Below are positions 32,023 through 43,417 of a stretch of 64,000 nt of DNA, piece after piece; position 1 is the stretch's first letter; each line of letters opens with the position of its first letter. Made by a program: the position numbers and the translations under genes. Source of the stretch: Hevea brasiliensis (Eukaryota > Streptophyta > Magnoliopsida > Malpighiales > Euphorbiaceae). The notes under the pieces are model-generated. The model did no database searches and was not told the origin of the DNA. It saw nothing but the letters and a program-made list of their open reading frames with translations. The stretch lies in the NCBI RefSeq assembly GCF_030052815.1, contig NC_079507.1, positions 18,932,141 to 18,996,140 of the forward strand, given 5' to 3'.

Positions 32023-35000
32023 ATGAGCACAAAACAACCACCACCATCCAATATCCTTGCAAGCATACTTGATCACAACAGTTGACAGGACCTAATCATC
32101 TGATTGGCTAAGAAATTTGAAACTTGTCCTGAACCTTGAACATATAGGATATGTTCTATATTCAAATGTTCCTGGTCCCTTACCTCCAGAGGCCACACAA
32201 GAGGAACATGATACTTTGGACAAGTGGAAGGAGCATGATATGAGAGCTAAGTGTTACATGCTTGCTTCCATGAGTAATGAGTTACAGAAGCAACATGAGA
32301 ACATGCAGAGTGCTAGTGAGATCCTCCTTCACCTACAAGAGTTGTATGGTGAGCACAAAGCAGAATGCTAGGTATGAGATATCTAAACAGCTTATTCCGT
32401 ATGAGGATGTCTCGAGGGATGTAATGTTGGGGATCATGTCCACAAGATGATTCGGCTGATTGAGCAGTTGGAACATCTTGACTTCAACATGGATTTCCAA
32501 CTACAAACGGATTTGATCCTTCAGTCCCTTCTTGAGTCTTTTGGGAATTTTGTGACAAATTTCCATATGACTAAACAGGAACGCACCTTAGCTGAATTAC
32601 TCATCATGCTGGTTATTGCCCAAAAGAATATGCCAGGCAATAAAGGAAAAGAGGTAGCTTTGGTTGCATCTTCTTCTGCTGGAAAGCCCAACAAGAAGAA
32701 GGGCAATAACAAAAAGAAACCTCAGATTCCTGGTCCTTCCAAGAAAATAGCTAAACAGAAAAGGAAGACTAAAGCTGATAAAGGCAAAGGAAAGTGTCTC
32801 CACTGCCAACAGGAAAGTGTTTCCATTACCAACAGGAAAGTGTTTCCATTGCCAGTAAGAAAGTGTTTCCACTGGCCAGAGTATAGCAATCTAAATGAAT
32901 GCAATGCCATGGTGAAAACCAACTCAAGTTCAAAATATATTTGGCACTTAAGGTTATGTCATGTTGCATAAGATAGGATTGCAAAACTGGAGAAAATGGG
33001 GATTTTATCCTCATTGGGCTCTAAGCCTACTTCAACTTGTGAATCTTGCCTTCAGGGCAAAATGACTAGATCACCCTTTGTTGGTCAAGGGCTAAGAGCT
33101 GAAAATATTTTGGAGCTAATACATAGTGATGTATGTGGTCCATTTAAAGAAATGGCTAGAGGGGGCTTTCATTATTACTTTTACTGATGATAAATCAAGG
33201 TTTGGGTATTTGTATTTGATGAAATACAAACATAAATCCTTTGAAAAGTTCAAAGAATTTAGATCTGAAGTAGAAAATCAAACAGGAAAGAGTATTAAAG
33301 CTCTTCGATCAGATCGTGGAGGTGAATATTTGAGTACTGAATTTGATGAATACTTGAGAGAGCATGGCATTGTTTCTCACCGACTCTCCAGAACGCCACA
33401 AATTGAATGGTGTATCTGAAGGAGAAATCGTACTATTGGATATGGTACGTAGTATGATGAGCTATACCGATATGCCAATCTCCTTTGGGGATTTGCATTA
33501 GAATCACTTTATATATTCTGAATAGGATTCCATCAAAATCGCTTTCTTCCACACCTTATGAGATATGGCATGGAAGAAAACCAAGTCTTAAGCATGTTAA
33601 GATTTGGGGTTGTCCAAATTATATCAAAAGTCGAACACCGATAAATTGGAGACCAGATCGTAAAAGGTCGATTTGTTGGATATCCAAAAGATAGTTTTGG
33701 ATATTATTTTTATTTGCCTACTTCACAAAGGTTGTGATAAGTAGAGATGCCACATTTCTTGAACAACGGTTTGTTCAAGAAGGAGGCAAAGGAAGGCAAA
33801 TAGAGTTAGAATTGGAGAATTTCGACCAACCAATGCATCGATGGATATAGATCCATCTAGTCAACCTATACCCATTGATGAAACATCTACAAATGTTCCT
33901 CGTAGAACAACCAGTATCTCACCCACGGTGAGATATGGTTTTCTTCATGAAGAAGAACAAGAGTTGTCTACTCATGAAGAAGTAGATCATGGAGATGATC
34001 CACTTACCTATGAAGAAGCTATATCGGATATAGACTCTTCAAAATGGATTGATGCTATGAAATCGAGATTGATTCCATGTATAAGAATCAAGTTTGGGAT
34101 CTTGTTGACCCACCTAAAGGTATTGTACCTATAGGGAACAAATGGGTTTTCAAGAAGAAAATTGGTTACGATGGAAAGGTAGAGACCTATAAGGCAAGGC
34201 TAGTAGCGAAAGGGTTTCGCCAAAGGCAAGGAATAGACTATGAGGAGACTTTCTACTTTGATGCCATGCTTAAATCAATAAGGATTTTATTAGCAATAGC
34301 TGCATACTATGATTATGAGATTTGGCGGATGGATGTCAAAGCGACTTTTCTCAATGGATACATTGAAGAAAACATTTTCATGGAACAACCTAGGGATTTG
34401 AATCCCAAGATGGTTCCAAGGTATGCAAGCTAACGCGATCCATTTATGGGTTGAAACAAGCTTGAGGAGTTGGAACATCCGCTTTGATGAAGCCATTAAA
34501 TCTTTTGGTTTTATCAAAAATGAGGATGAGCCATGTGTATATAAGAAGGTTAGTGACAGTGCTATCACTTTCCTTGTCTTATATGTGGATGACACACTTC
34601 GTTGATGGGTAATGATACAGCATGTTGGACTATAAAGGTATGGTTGTCAAATACATTCTCCATGAAAGACTTAGGGAGGCAACCTATATTCTTGGGATTC
34701 GCATCTATAGAGATAGAGCGAAAGAATAATTGGTTTATCCCAAAGTCTATACTTGGAAAAGGTGTTAAAGAGGTTTAACATGCTTGATTCCAAGAGAGGA
34801 TTGTTACCATGAGACATGGTATCCACCTTTCTAAAGAGATGTCTCCAAAGACACACGAAGAAAGAGATAAGATGGCCAGATTCCATATGCTTGGCTATTG
34901 GAAGTTTAATGTATGCAATGTTGTGTACTAGGCCGGATATCGCATATCTTTGTTAGTTTGACTAGCGGTATCAATCCAATCGAGTTTGGAACATCGATAG

Positions 35001-35562
35001 TCACAAGAATATCCTTAAGTACTTGAGAAGAACTAAGGATTTATTCTTGATTTATGGAGGTGGAGACTTGCAATTGGATGGTTATACTGATTCTGATTTC
35101 CAATCAGATATCGATGATAGAAAGTCTACCTCTGGATATGTGTTCATTTGTAATGGAGGTGCAGTCAGTTGGAAGAGTTCCAAAGCGAAGCACATTGCAG
35201 ATTCCACTCTCGAGGTGAGTATATTCTTTGCATCGAATCTTTGCAAAAGAAGTTGTTTGGATAAAGAAGTTCATGACAGAACTTACAGTAGTTCCTTCCA
35301 CTGAGTCAGCAGTTCCACTACACTGTGACAATAATGGAGCAGCCATACAGGCTAAGGAACTAAGGTCTCACCCAAAATCCAAACACATAGAAAGGCACTA
35401 TCACATTATCAGAGATATAGTTGGGCAAGGCGATATAGTCATGCAGAAAAATAACATCAGCTGAAAAATTCAGCTGATCCATTCACTAAGCCTTTGTCAT
35501 AAGCTCAGTTAGACTGACATCTTGAGAAGATGGGTCTAAGGTATTGTAATGAATGGCTCTAG
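32023..35562 (+). pseudogene. Copia-B gag-pol, broken, protease region missing
   Basis: ATG at 32023 (MSTKQPPPSN). Gag follows in two frames (32117-32371, 32447-32971) up to a lysine-rich tail. A normal knuckle is replaced by four 23-bp repeats (32789-32880). About 310 bp present in Copia-A (roughly 54624-54936, end of gag and protease) are absent. Then integrase (IWHLRLCHV, CESCLQGK, HSDVCGPF, RSDRGGEY), reverse transcriptase (NKWVFKKKIG, ARLVAKGFRQRQGIDYEETF, LYVDD near 34580) and RNase H (DGYTDSDFQSDIDDRKSTSG, then CDNNGAA). Many short frameshifts between 33380 and 35230 coincide with CAG/CTG sites of the sister copy. End taken at the TAG before the polypurine tract (GTGCTAGTGGGAGA). Confidence 0.88.
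32789..32880 (+). repeat. 23-bp tandem repeat replacing the Copia-B zinc knuckle
   Basis: Four units start at 32789, 32812, 32835 and 32858 (GGAAAGTGTCTCCACTGCC and variants). The seed is the normal knuckle coding segment (K-C-x-H-C). As 23 is not a multiple of three, each copy is read in a different frame. Confidence 0.85.
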
Positions 35563-35576
35563 TGCTAGTGGGAGAT

Positions 35577-37668
35577 TGTTAGTAGTATGCCCTAGAGCAT
35601 ATCATTTAGTATGTATCTTGTACATATTTTTAATAATAAAAGGCATTTCCACTTTTCCGTTTACATAATATATTTATGTGTAATAGAAAAGGTCCATTGA
35701 TATTTTGTTAGAAATATTATTCTTAAGTTGTTAAGAATATGAGTGACAATATTTCTAGCACAAAGTATCATAAATAGGTTCACAATCGAGGATACTTCAT
35801 AATAAGGACATGACTTATCCAGAAAGATTGTATTCATGTTTGTTCCCAAGTTATTTATATGAGATATAAATAAGATGGAATGGTGAGTCTCATGCCATAT
35901 AACAAACTTGATAGGCACTTATAAATGATAAGTAGGCCGAACGGTGACACTTATGACAAGCACATGGAGTTTACTCTTGTCAATGTTTTGTCATAAATCA
36001 TATCGAGGCATATAATCTTTAGACTGAGATAGCACAGATTATCTTGTATATAGGTAGTTTGAGTTTGATCTGCTTTCATACTTGTACTATGTATGGGTAT
36101 ATGGGCATGTGTTGGCTCCACTAGTTATATATGGAGGTAGGTGTTGATCAAGATGGAATCTGTTCCTCTAAGTAAATAGAGTTAAAATCCTATGTTCATT
36201 TAATTGTTCTTGATGTTTCAAGTTCTGGCAGACAGATAGATTTATTCGAGAAAGAGTTTACGATGAGAAAAATCTTTTAATCAAGAATGGAATTAAAAGA
36301 GAACATAATATTCATAGCAAATGGAGTTTGACATAAACCATGACTCGGCTTGAGTTGGGATTTTGTAATAGAGAGATTCTAGTGCATGGTAACATATGAT
36401 TATAGGTTCATTTAAGGTAAATCTTATTACTAATTGGGTGGCCATGGCATGCTATGCTAGGTGTTAACCATGGTCTATGAGGTTCATAAAATGATTTAGA
36501 GAAATCATTTATGGTAAGAAAGAGTTCGATGATATTAAGAGTTGATATCATGTCTCATTGCCAATTAGTGATGAGCCTAGTAAGTCACACACATACACAA
36601 GTTATCACCTATTTAAATATGATTTAATTAATTAATTAAAGAGTTTAATTGATTAATTAAATAGATTTGGTTTGAAATAAAATTTCAAAGTCCGTTGCAT
36701 GACTTGAAACCAAATCTAGATTATTGGATGTGTAGTATAAATTAAATTTATATTTAAAGTGTTTAAATATGAATTTAATTGATGAGAAATTAATTAATAG
36801 AGATTAATTAATTAATTTATATTTGATATAAATTAATTAGAAGAAGAAAATAATTATTTTGGGTTAAGAACTCAAAATTAAGACACGAGGGCATTTTGGT
36901 CATTTCACAGTGTGACACGTGGCACCATGAGATGGTGACACATGGCATAACACATAAGCTTGCCAAATATTTTTAATCATGTAAGATGATTAAAATCAAG
37001 ATTAAATATAGGTTTGACACTTGGCACAATGTGATTGGGTCACTTAAACCTTGAGCTAATCAAAAGGTGACATGTGGCTAGGGTTTAATGTGTTAACCTA
37101 GCTATTTAAGTGGGGTTATGAAAAGAAAACACAACCAGCAGCCTCTCCTCTCATATGTCACGCCACTTTGAGCCTCTCCAGCTATTTCTCTTCATCTCTC
37201 ATCAATTCAAAGAGATTAGCCATCAATCTCTTGAATTAAGAACACTAGAAATTGTTTCTAGTGTCCTGTTTGCATCTCTAATCTCTTAAAAGGCAGAACT
37301 TGAATTTCTAATTAATAGAAAAGGCTTTAGAAGCTGTTCAAGGGCTGCCATAGGTGTTCTTGGTGTGGACAAGCTAGAGGACAACATCTGGTGTCTCAAG
37401 ACGAATCTCAAAGGCGCAGACATGCGAGACATCAAGAGGTTAGTGTAATCGTTCTTGATTTAATCTAGGGTTCTAAAATTAATCTGATTAATTTTAAAAT
37501 CTTAAATGGCAAATACAGATCTAAAAACATATTAAAAGAGTTTTAATATGTTGTTTATCATTGAAATCAAATAGATAAAAATAAATCTTGCATGGTGCAT
37601 GTGACCCTAGGTGAAAATTTTTGAATTCAATGGTATAATCTTGTGTTTTTCACGCTTCCGTTCCTTCA
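35577..37668 (+). repeat. Copia-B 3' LTR (2092 bp)
   Basis: Starts TGTTAGTAGTATGCCC after the polypurine tract, ends CCGTTCCTTCA, followed by the repeated CGGAC. Confidence 0.95.
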
Positions 37669-37673
37669 CGGAC

Positions 37674-40600
37674 AGCTAGAACGTCCGGAAAAATATTTAA
37701 ACTAAATGAGGGACCAAAATTAACCCAAATATTAATAAGAAAAATATAGTAAAAATTTTAGAAATAAAATACAACCAAGTTAAATGAGCCGGTGCCCAAG
37801 CGATGGGTAACCAGAGGGAAGTTGCGGTCCTCGCAACGAGGAGCCCTAGACCCGGGGAAAAATTCATAAAATAATTTTTGGGACTCCAGAGAAGGGTCAT
37901 TGAGGTTCCTATGGCATTAGAATGCCAAGAAAATATTCAGAAAAATTTTACAATCGGTACAGACAATTTTGACCCGTTAAGCCAAACGGAGAGCATTTTG
38001 GTCATTTCGCCTTCAGAGACGATTTTTGCCCAACTTGTGCAGTTGAGTAAATAATTATTATGACATAAAATGTGAATAAATATTGTTGAAAATTGAATTG
38101 AAAATGATTAGAAAAGAAAAATCAATAAAATGCCAAATATGACATCATTATGATGTCATTTAAAAGCTCCACCAATCACATGCAAGCAATCCATTTAATT
38201 AACTAATAATAGAGACAAATAAGGACCAAAGAAATTTAAAAAAAGCAAACAGCAGCCCTTTCTCCTCCTTCAAAAACGTTTTACATCCCCTCCCCTCTTC
38301 CTTCATTGAATCTCAACCAAAGCTCCATTTTCATCCTTATTTTACCACAAACTCTCCTAAGTCCCTTCACTAAAAACTTGTCTCTACCTCTGGGGAAGTG
38401 TTTGGCAGCCTAGAAAGTGAAGGAAAGTGAAGTTTTAGCTTGGAGAAATCTGCCCTATAAGAGGTTAAAGTGAGGTTAGTGCCTACTTATATATATACTT
38501 CTTTGATTCCATGTTAGAAGCTTGAAATAAGTGAGAAATTGTAAATTAAATGAATAAAAGTTAAGTGTATGCATCCCTTGAATTTTGGCAGCCCTAAGGA
38601 AGGAATGAGTTTGATTGTATTAATGGACTTAGAGTGAATTGGAGATTATGTTTAAAGTGTATACATATATATATACAAAGAATGAAAGAGTTAACTAAAG
38701 AAATTGTGAAAACCATGACTTTGAGCTAGGGTTTAGGAGTGAAAATTTGACTTGGCTTAGGAAATTGTTAGAGAACATTTTAATGGTCAATTAGTGACCA
38801 TTTTAGGTAATTTGAACAAAATTTGGACTGAAATATAGCATGGCAAAGTGAATGTGTAGGCTGCCTAAGGAGTGCAGCAGGGTGACTGAAATTTCAGTCC
38901 ACTTGGACTGCCATATCTTTGGCTGTGTTGGTCCAATTGGTGTTTGGCCAATTGGACATGAAACTAGGCTTATAATGGCACATTTTTGCTGAAGAAACCA
39001 TGCCCAAAAGACCAAAGCAAGAGGACCAAAATTTGGCCTCAATCCGGATACCCTGCAACCAGCACCTGCAGAAATGACCAAATGAACAGTCCTGTAACTG
39101 TTCATTTGGCCATAACTCACTGTAGAATGCTCAAATTGACCTAAAATTTTTACAGCAAAAAGATAGGATATAGACAAACAACTTTCATGAAGAACACTAC
39201 ACCAAATTATGCCATTAACCCATTCAAATTATTGGGCAAAGTTAAGTTATCAAACCTGCAACTCTGCAGATTTTCACTTGAGCAGTAATGTTTGGATGGC
39301 TATAACTCTCTCTAGAAAACTCAGATTTAGGCGATTCTTGAACCGATAAAAACTTAAGGTATGGTAGAACATTTCATAAGAAGAAATTTAGACCAAATTA
39401 TGAACTTAACTTGATCAAATTACTGACCAAAGTTGGACCAAAAATCTGCGGACCAAAATCTCAAAGATGAACGATTACACGTGAGCGATGAAACTTATTT
39501 TGGCCATAACTTGAGCTAAAAAACTCCAAATGGAGTGATTAAAAAAAAGAAATTCAACTAGACAAAATAAGGAACATTTTCTATGAAGGAAGTTTTGTCA
39601 AATTCCAACAGTAAATCAACCAATGAAACAGTGCAACTTTGGAGCACCAAAACCGAAAATTGGCAATTTTGCCAAAATGACCTAAGCTTTGAGAAAGTGA
39701 CCAAAACCAACAAGTTTTAAATGAAAAATGTAGTATGTTTGAAGTGCCAAAGTCAATGTACATATTTTCTATGCAAAAGTCAACATTTTAGTTGACTAAT
39801 GAAGTGAATAGTGACATGAAAACTTGAAATAAGCTTGGAAATGGATTTGGTAATTCATTCCAACAAGTTTTAAATGCAAAATGTGGTACATCGGGAGTGT
39901 TAAAACCAATGTACCTATTGTCAATGCAAAAGTCAACATTTTTGTTGACCAATGAGGTGAATAGTGACACCAAAACTTGAAATTCAAAATTTGAAATTTG
40001 AAATGCATCTAGGGGACTTTAAATTGCAATTGGCAATTAATACTGGTAAATGTAAAACTCAAAATGTGGGATCTTGGTGTAATTAGAATTAATATATCCA
40101 TTAAGTATAAAAAGGTCAACTTTTTGGTTGACTAGTATGGTGAATAGTAATCAAAATGATTAGTGAATAAAGATGAAGACCTAGAACCAATTCTAAGCTT
40201 AAATGCTTAGAATTGTATGACAAATATGGACTATGCATCCTAGTCAAAATTGTTAAAAAGAAATTTAGGCCATAAATTTAAAATCCATGAAATATTCATG
40301 GATTACTTGAAACATGAAAAATAAGTCACCTAATTGATGTGAATAGATAGTTAGGGCATATATGCCCATCACAAATGGAATTCATAAAATATTAGTAACT
40401 CAACTTGAAATATAAAATTTGTAATTACATAAGTAGACTCTTGAATGTATAAATGAGAAAGGAAAAATGTTTTGAATACAATGGTACATGTGAACCATTG
40501 TTTAGAATTGGGATCAATATGAATAACATAATGAATGGATAAATAAACCATATTAATGTATGAATGAGACATTAGTTCTCATTATTGTAAAGAGGAGAAG

Positions 40601-42094
40601 TATTTTGAGTACAATGGTATAAAAGGATAATTGATGTGAATTGTGATCATATAAATGATCAAATGAATGTATGAATTATGATTGAAATTTATCATGAAAT
40701 AATGAAGTCATAAAGCACAATATATTAATATTTAAAGGTATCAAATGCCCTAGTATACCTAACAAGATTGGTTTGGATAGTTTGGCATGCCAATAGGGTA
40801 TTGTTTTAGCGATCGCGAAAGGCTTTATGCCTGTATTCATGGCTTTATGCCCGTATGCATGGCTTTTATGCCCGTATGCATGGCTTTTATGCCCGATTAT
40901 GTGATATCATGGCTTTTTAGCCACACTGACTGCATACATGGTTGATGTTCTGCGTCCCATGGTATGACGGCCCGAGGCACCGCGGTGTCCAGTGCCAACG
41001 ACCCGTTATCCAGTCCAGTCGTTTAGTATAGGTTACTTGGGCAGTCAATTAAAGTATTATTCAATTCAGGCAGCTAAGTTAAGTTAAGTATAATGAAAAT
41101 CCAGTACAATTAAATTAAGTATTCAATAAAAAAACAAAACAGATTAGCAAAAGAAACATAACAAAAATATAAATTGCAGAACCGTACAGACTTGAAATAG
41201 AATATAGATAGAATAAATTATATACCTGCTAGTATTACTGAAAAGTTATAAACTAAGCACTTCCAAAGAGGAACAAACTAGTATATAAGATCGTTGATAC
41301 TAGAAATACCATACCAAATTAAATTGATTCTTGAGTATCTGAATTATCATTTATTTCTTTCTTTACTTGTATATATTATTTCTGGTTATATTATTGCACC
41401 ACTAAGCAGAAATGCTTAGCGCGATGGAATTGCTTCCTCGCGCAGGTACTTAAGGTAAAACCAGTAGACTGTCTACTGAGATTTTTGGAGTCCAGATCTG
41501 CAGAAGTGTCAGAAGAGTTCAAGATTGTCACCTCCTCAGCAATGCATGTAGATATGGCTCATTTTATACATGTTATGTATATTGTTCATTCCTAGCACAT
41601 TGTAAATTATTTGTATATCTTGTACAAAATAAACTCATGTAATTAACCTATGAATTATGGAAGCTATTCAAAGTAAGTATTTTAGTATGTGAATTGAATT
41701 TGAGTTATAATGAGATTATACTTGTGAATATTGAGATATTGAAAATCTAATGAGATTTCTGAGAAATCTGGATACTGCATTGAGATACATTATGTTTGAA
41801 AATTTTTGAGACTATTAAGTTTGAGAAATTGAGTATATATTGAAATTGTCTTTGGCAGGTTCAGAAGAACTGTTAGTCCAAATTACAGCCAACACTTTGT
41901 CGGATTATCGTTAAAATTTTTGAAATTTCCAACTTAGTTAGATTTTGATAAAAGTAAAAATAGCCTAAATCTTCAATAAAGTTTTTGAATAAATAAATCA
42001 AGGACTGTAATGAAATCAGATAAAATAGAGTGCTCCGGCACACTGAGTGGCATAATTTGCTCGGCTACACTATAGTCGGGTAAGGGGTGTCACA
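37674..42094 (+). repeat. Giant-LTR element 3' LTR, right piece
   Basis: Resumes after the second CGGAC with AGCTAGAACGTCCGG, as in the 5' LTR at 23330, and runs colinearly to GGTGTCACA. It has inverted AGTCAAC pairs at 39778, 39931 and about 40114, the minisatellite at 40821-40923, and the palindrome at 41402-41419. AATTT (42095-42099) follows. Confidence 0.93.
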
Positions 42095-42099
42095 AATTT

Positions 42100-43143
42100 T
42101 TCTCCTATTTTCGGATAAAAACGAGACTCCTAAGGCCCTTTGGACTCAGAATAACCTAACTCTAAAGCTACCAATATAAATAGAAAAGAAAACGTCAAAA
42201 GAAGGGTTCTGGGGGTTCTTTAAAAAAATACCCACACTATCGTCAGGAGTGTTACTGAAGGCTGCGGCTGTCGGGCTCCGCATCGGTACCAGAAGAAGTT
42301 CTCCAGCTGAAGTTCCACAAGATCAAAGCTGCAACTATGTTTGGTTTCTTTGTTTCGTCTCCCTAGACAGATTTCTATTGCTTTATTTCTTTTACATGAT
42401 CTTCTTTTTTATTATTTTTACATTTTATTATGATGTTTGCTAAACTTACCATGAGTGAGTAGTTTCCTTATCCTATATTTAGGAGAGTAATGCTTGTAAT
42501 TATTATTATGGATGAACATTAAGTTTTATTTACTGGATTTGAGATTCGTTTCTTGATTTGATTTCTTGTGATCCTAATGCATGCTATGTGATGGTACCCA
42601 CTTAGACATTATTGCAGATGTTGATTGAAGGACTGAAAGGTGAAGATTAACATTAGAAAATCAAGATCTCGAATCTAAGAAATCTGACCTAGACATAGGC
42701 TGATACCTTTGTGGAACCTAAAAATTGGTTGAAGGTCTTAGAGGATTTTAATTAATTTGATCACCACGAAAGTAGGGTTTGAGTTAATTAAAATACACCC
42801 TAGATGCCTTGAGAGAGGATTTAGGATAACTTAGGGCTAATTTCCATTAAAGAAAACGAACTTCAATTTAGTAAACAAACAAGATAACATCCTTAATAAG
42901 ATTCAAGTGTGAAATCCTAATTCCAGGATTGTTCCAAAAATAGATTACTTCATTTTAAGTTTACTATTCTAGTGTTTAAAGTTGACAAACTTCATTCCCT
43001 AAATATTCGATAGCCTAGACAGTAAAAATTACTGTGTAGATTGGTACTTGCTAAATAAAGGTCCTCGTGGGAATGATACTCTACTTATCATTTTATTACT
43101 TGTTAGCGATCTATGCACTTGCGGATTATAAAACTAGTAAACA
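42100..43143 (+). repeat. Athila 5' LTR, right piece
   Basis: Matches 53346-54384 of the 3' LTR, ends AAACTAGTAAACA. TATA box (TATAAATA) at 42175-42182; the same box is at 53420-53427 in the 3' LTR. Confidence 0.92.
42175..42182 (+). promoter_or_regulatory. Athila 5' LTR TATA box
   Basis: TATAAATA in a conserved context in both LTRs. It is now separated from the upstream half of its LTR by 18.8 kb of nested insertion. Confidence 0.6.
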
Positions 43144-43149
43144 AGTTTT

Positions 43150-43166
43150 TGGCGCCATTGCCGGGG
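43150..43166 (+). other. Athila primer binding site
   Basis: TGGCGCCATTGCCGGGG, six bases after the LTR, matches the primer site usual for Athila elements (probably tRNA-Asp, from memory) with one change. Confidence 0.85.
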
Positions 43167-43417
43167 ATTCTTTGGCTATAGTGATATCAAGCGATAGGCA
43201 ATTTAGCTGATTTAGGCAATTATATTTATTATATAATTTTATTTTACTGGTTATATTTTTCTTCTTTTCTTTCAAGTTCTCAATCTGGTATATAACCAGA
43301 ATAAGGCCAGAAGAAGAAATATTGGACTATGATCTGGAGATAGATAGAACTTTGAAAGCTATTAGGAGAGAATGGAAACATCAAGAGCACAGTCAAGGAG
43401 ATCCTGAATTTCCAACC

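Larger units (their letters stand above)
28157..37668 (+). mobile_element. Copia-B: full-length Ty1/copia element, youngest insertion
   Basis: Two 2092-bp LTRs (28157-30248, 35577-37668), primer site, leader with tandem repeats, gag-pol relic and polypurine tract. Perfect 5-bp duplication CGGAC (28152-28156, 37669-37673). It lies inside the 3' LTR of the giant element, the deepest level of the stack. Most LTR differences fall at CAG/CTG sites and may be sequence error. Confidence 0.95.
23267..42094 (+). mobile_element. Giant-LTR, gag-pol-deleted Tekay-like gypsy element, with Copia-B inside
   Basis: 5' LTR 23267-27736 (4470 bp), internal region 27737-28091 (355 bp), and 3' LTR 28092-28156 plus 37674-42094. 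AATTT flanks both ends (23262-23266, 42095-42099). The empty site is visible in the Athila 3' LTR near 53336-53345. The internal region keeps only a primer site, about 100 bp of leader like that of E1, and a 3' tail with GGACGAAATTT and a polypurine tract; gag-pol is absent. Target-site duplication and two LTRs show it moved in this form or lost its coding part cleanly. Confidence 0.93.
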
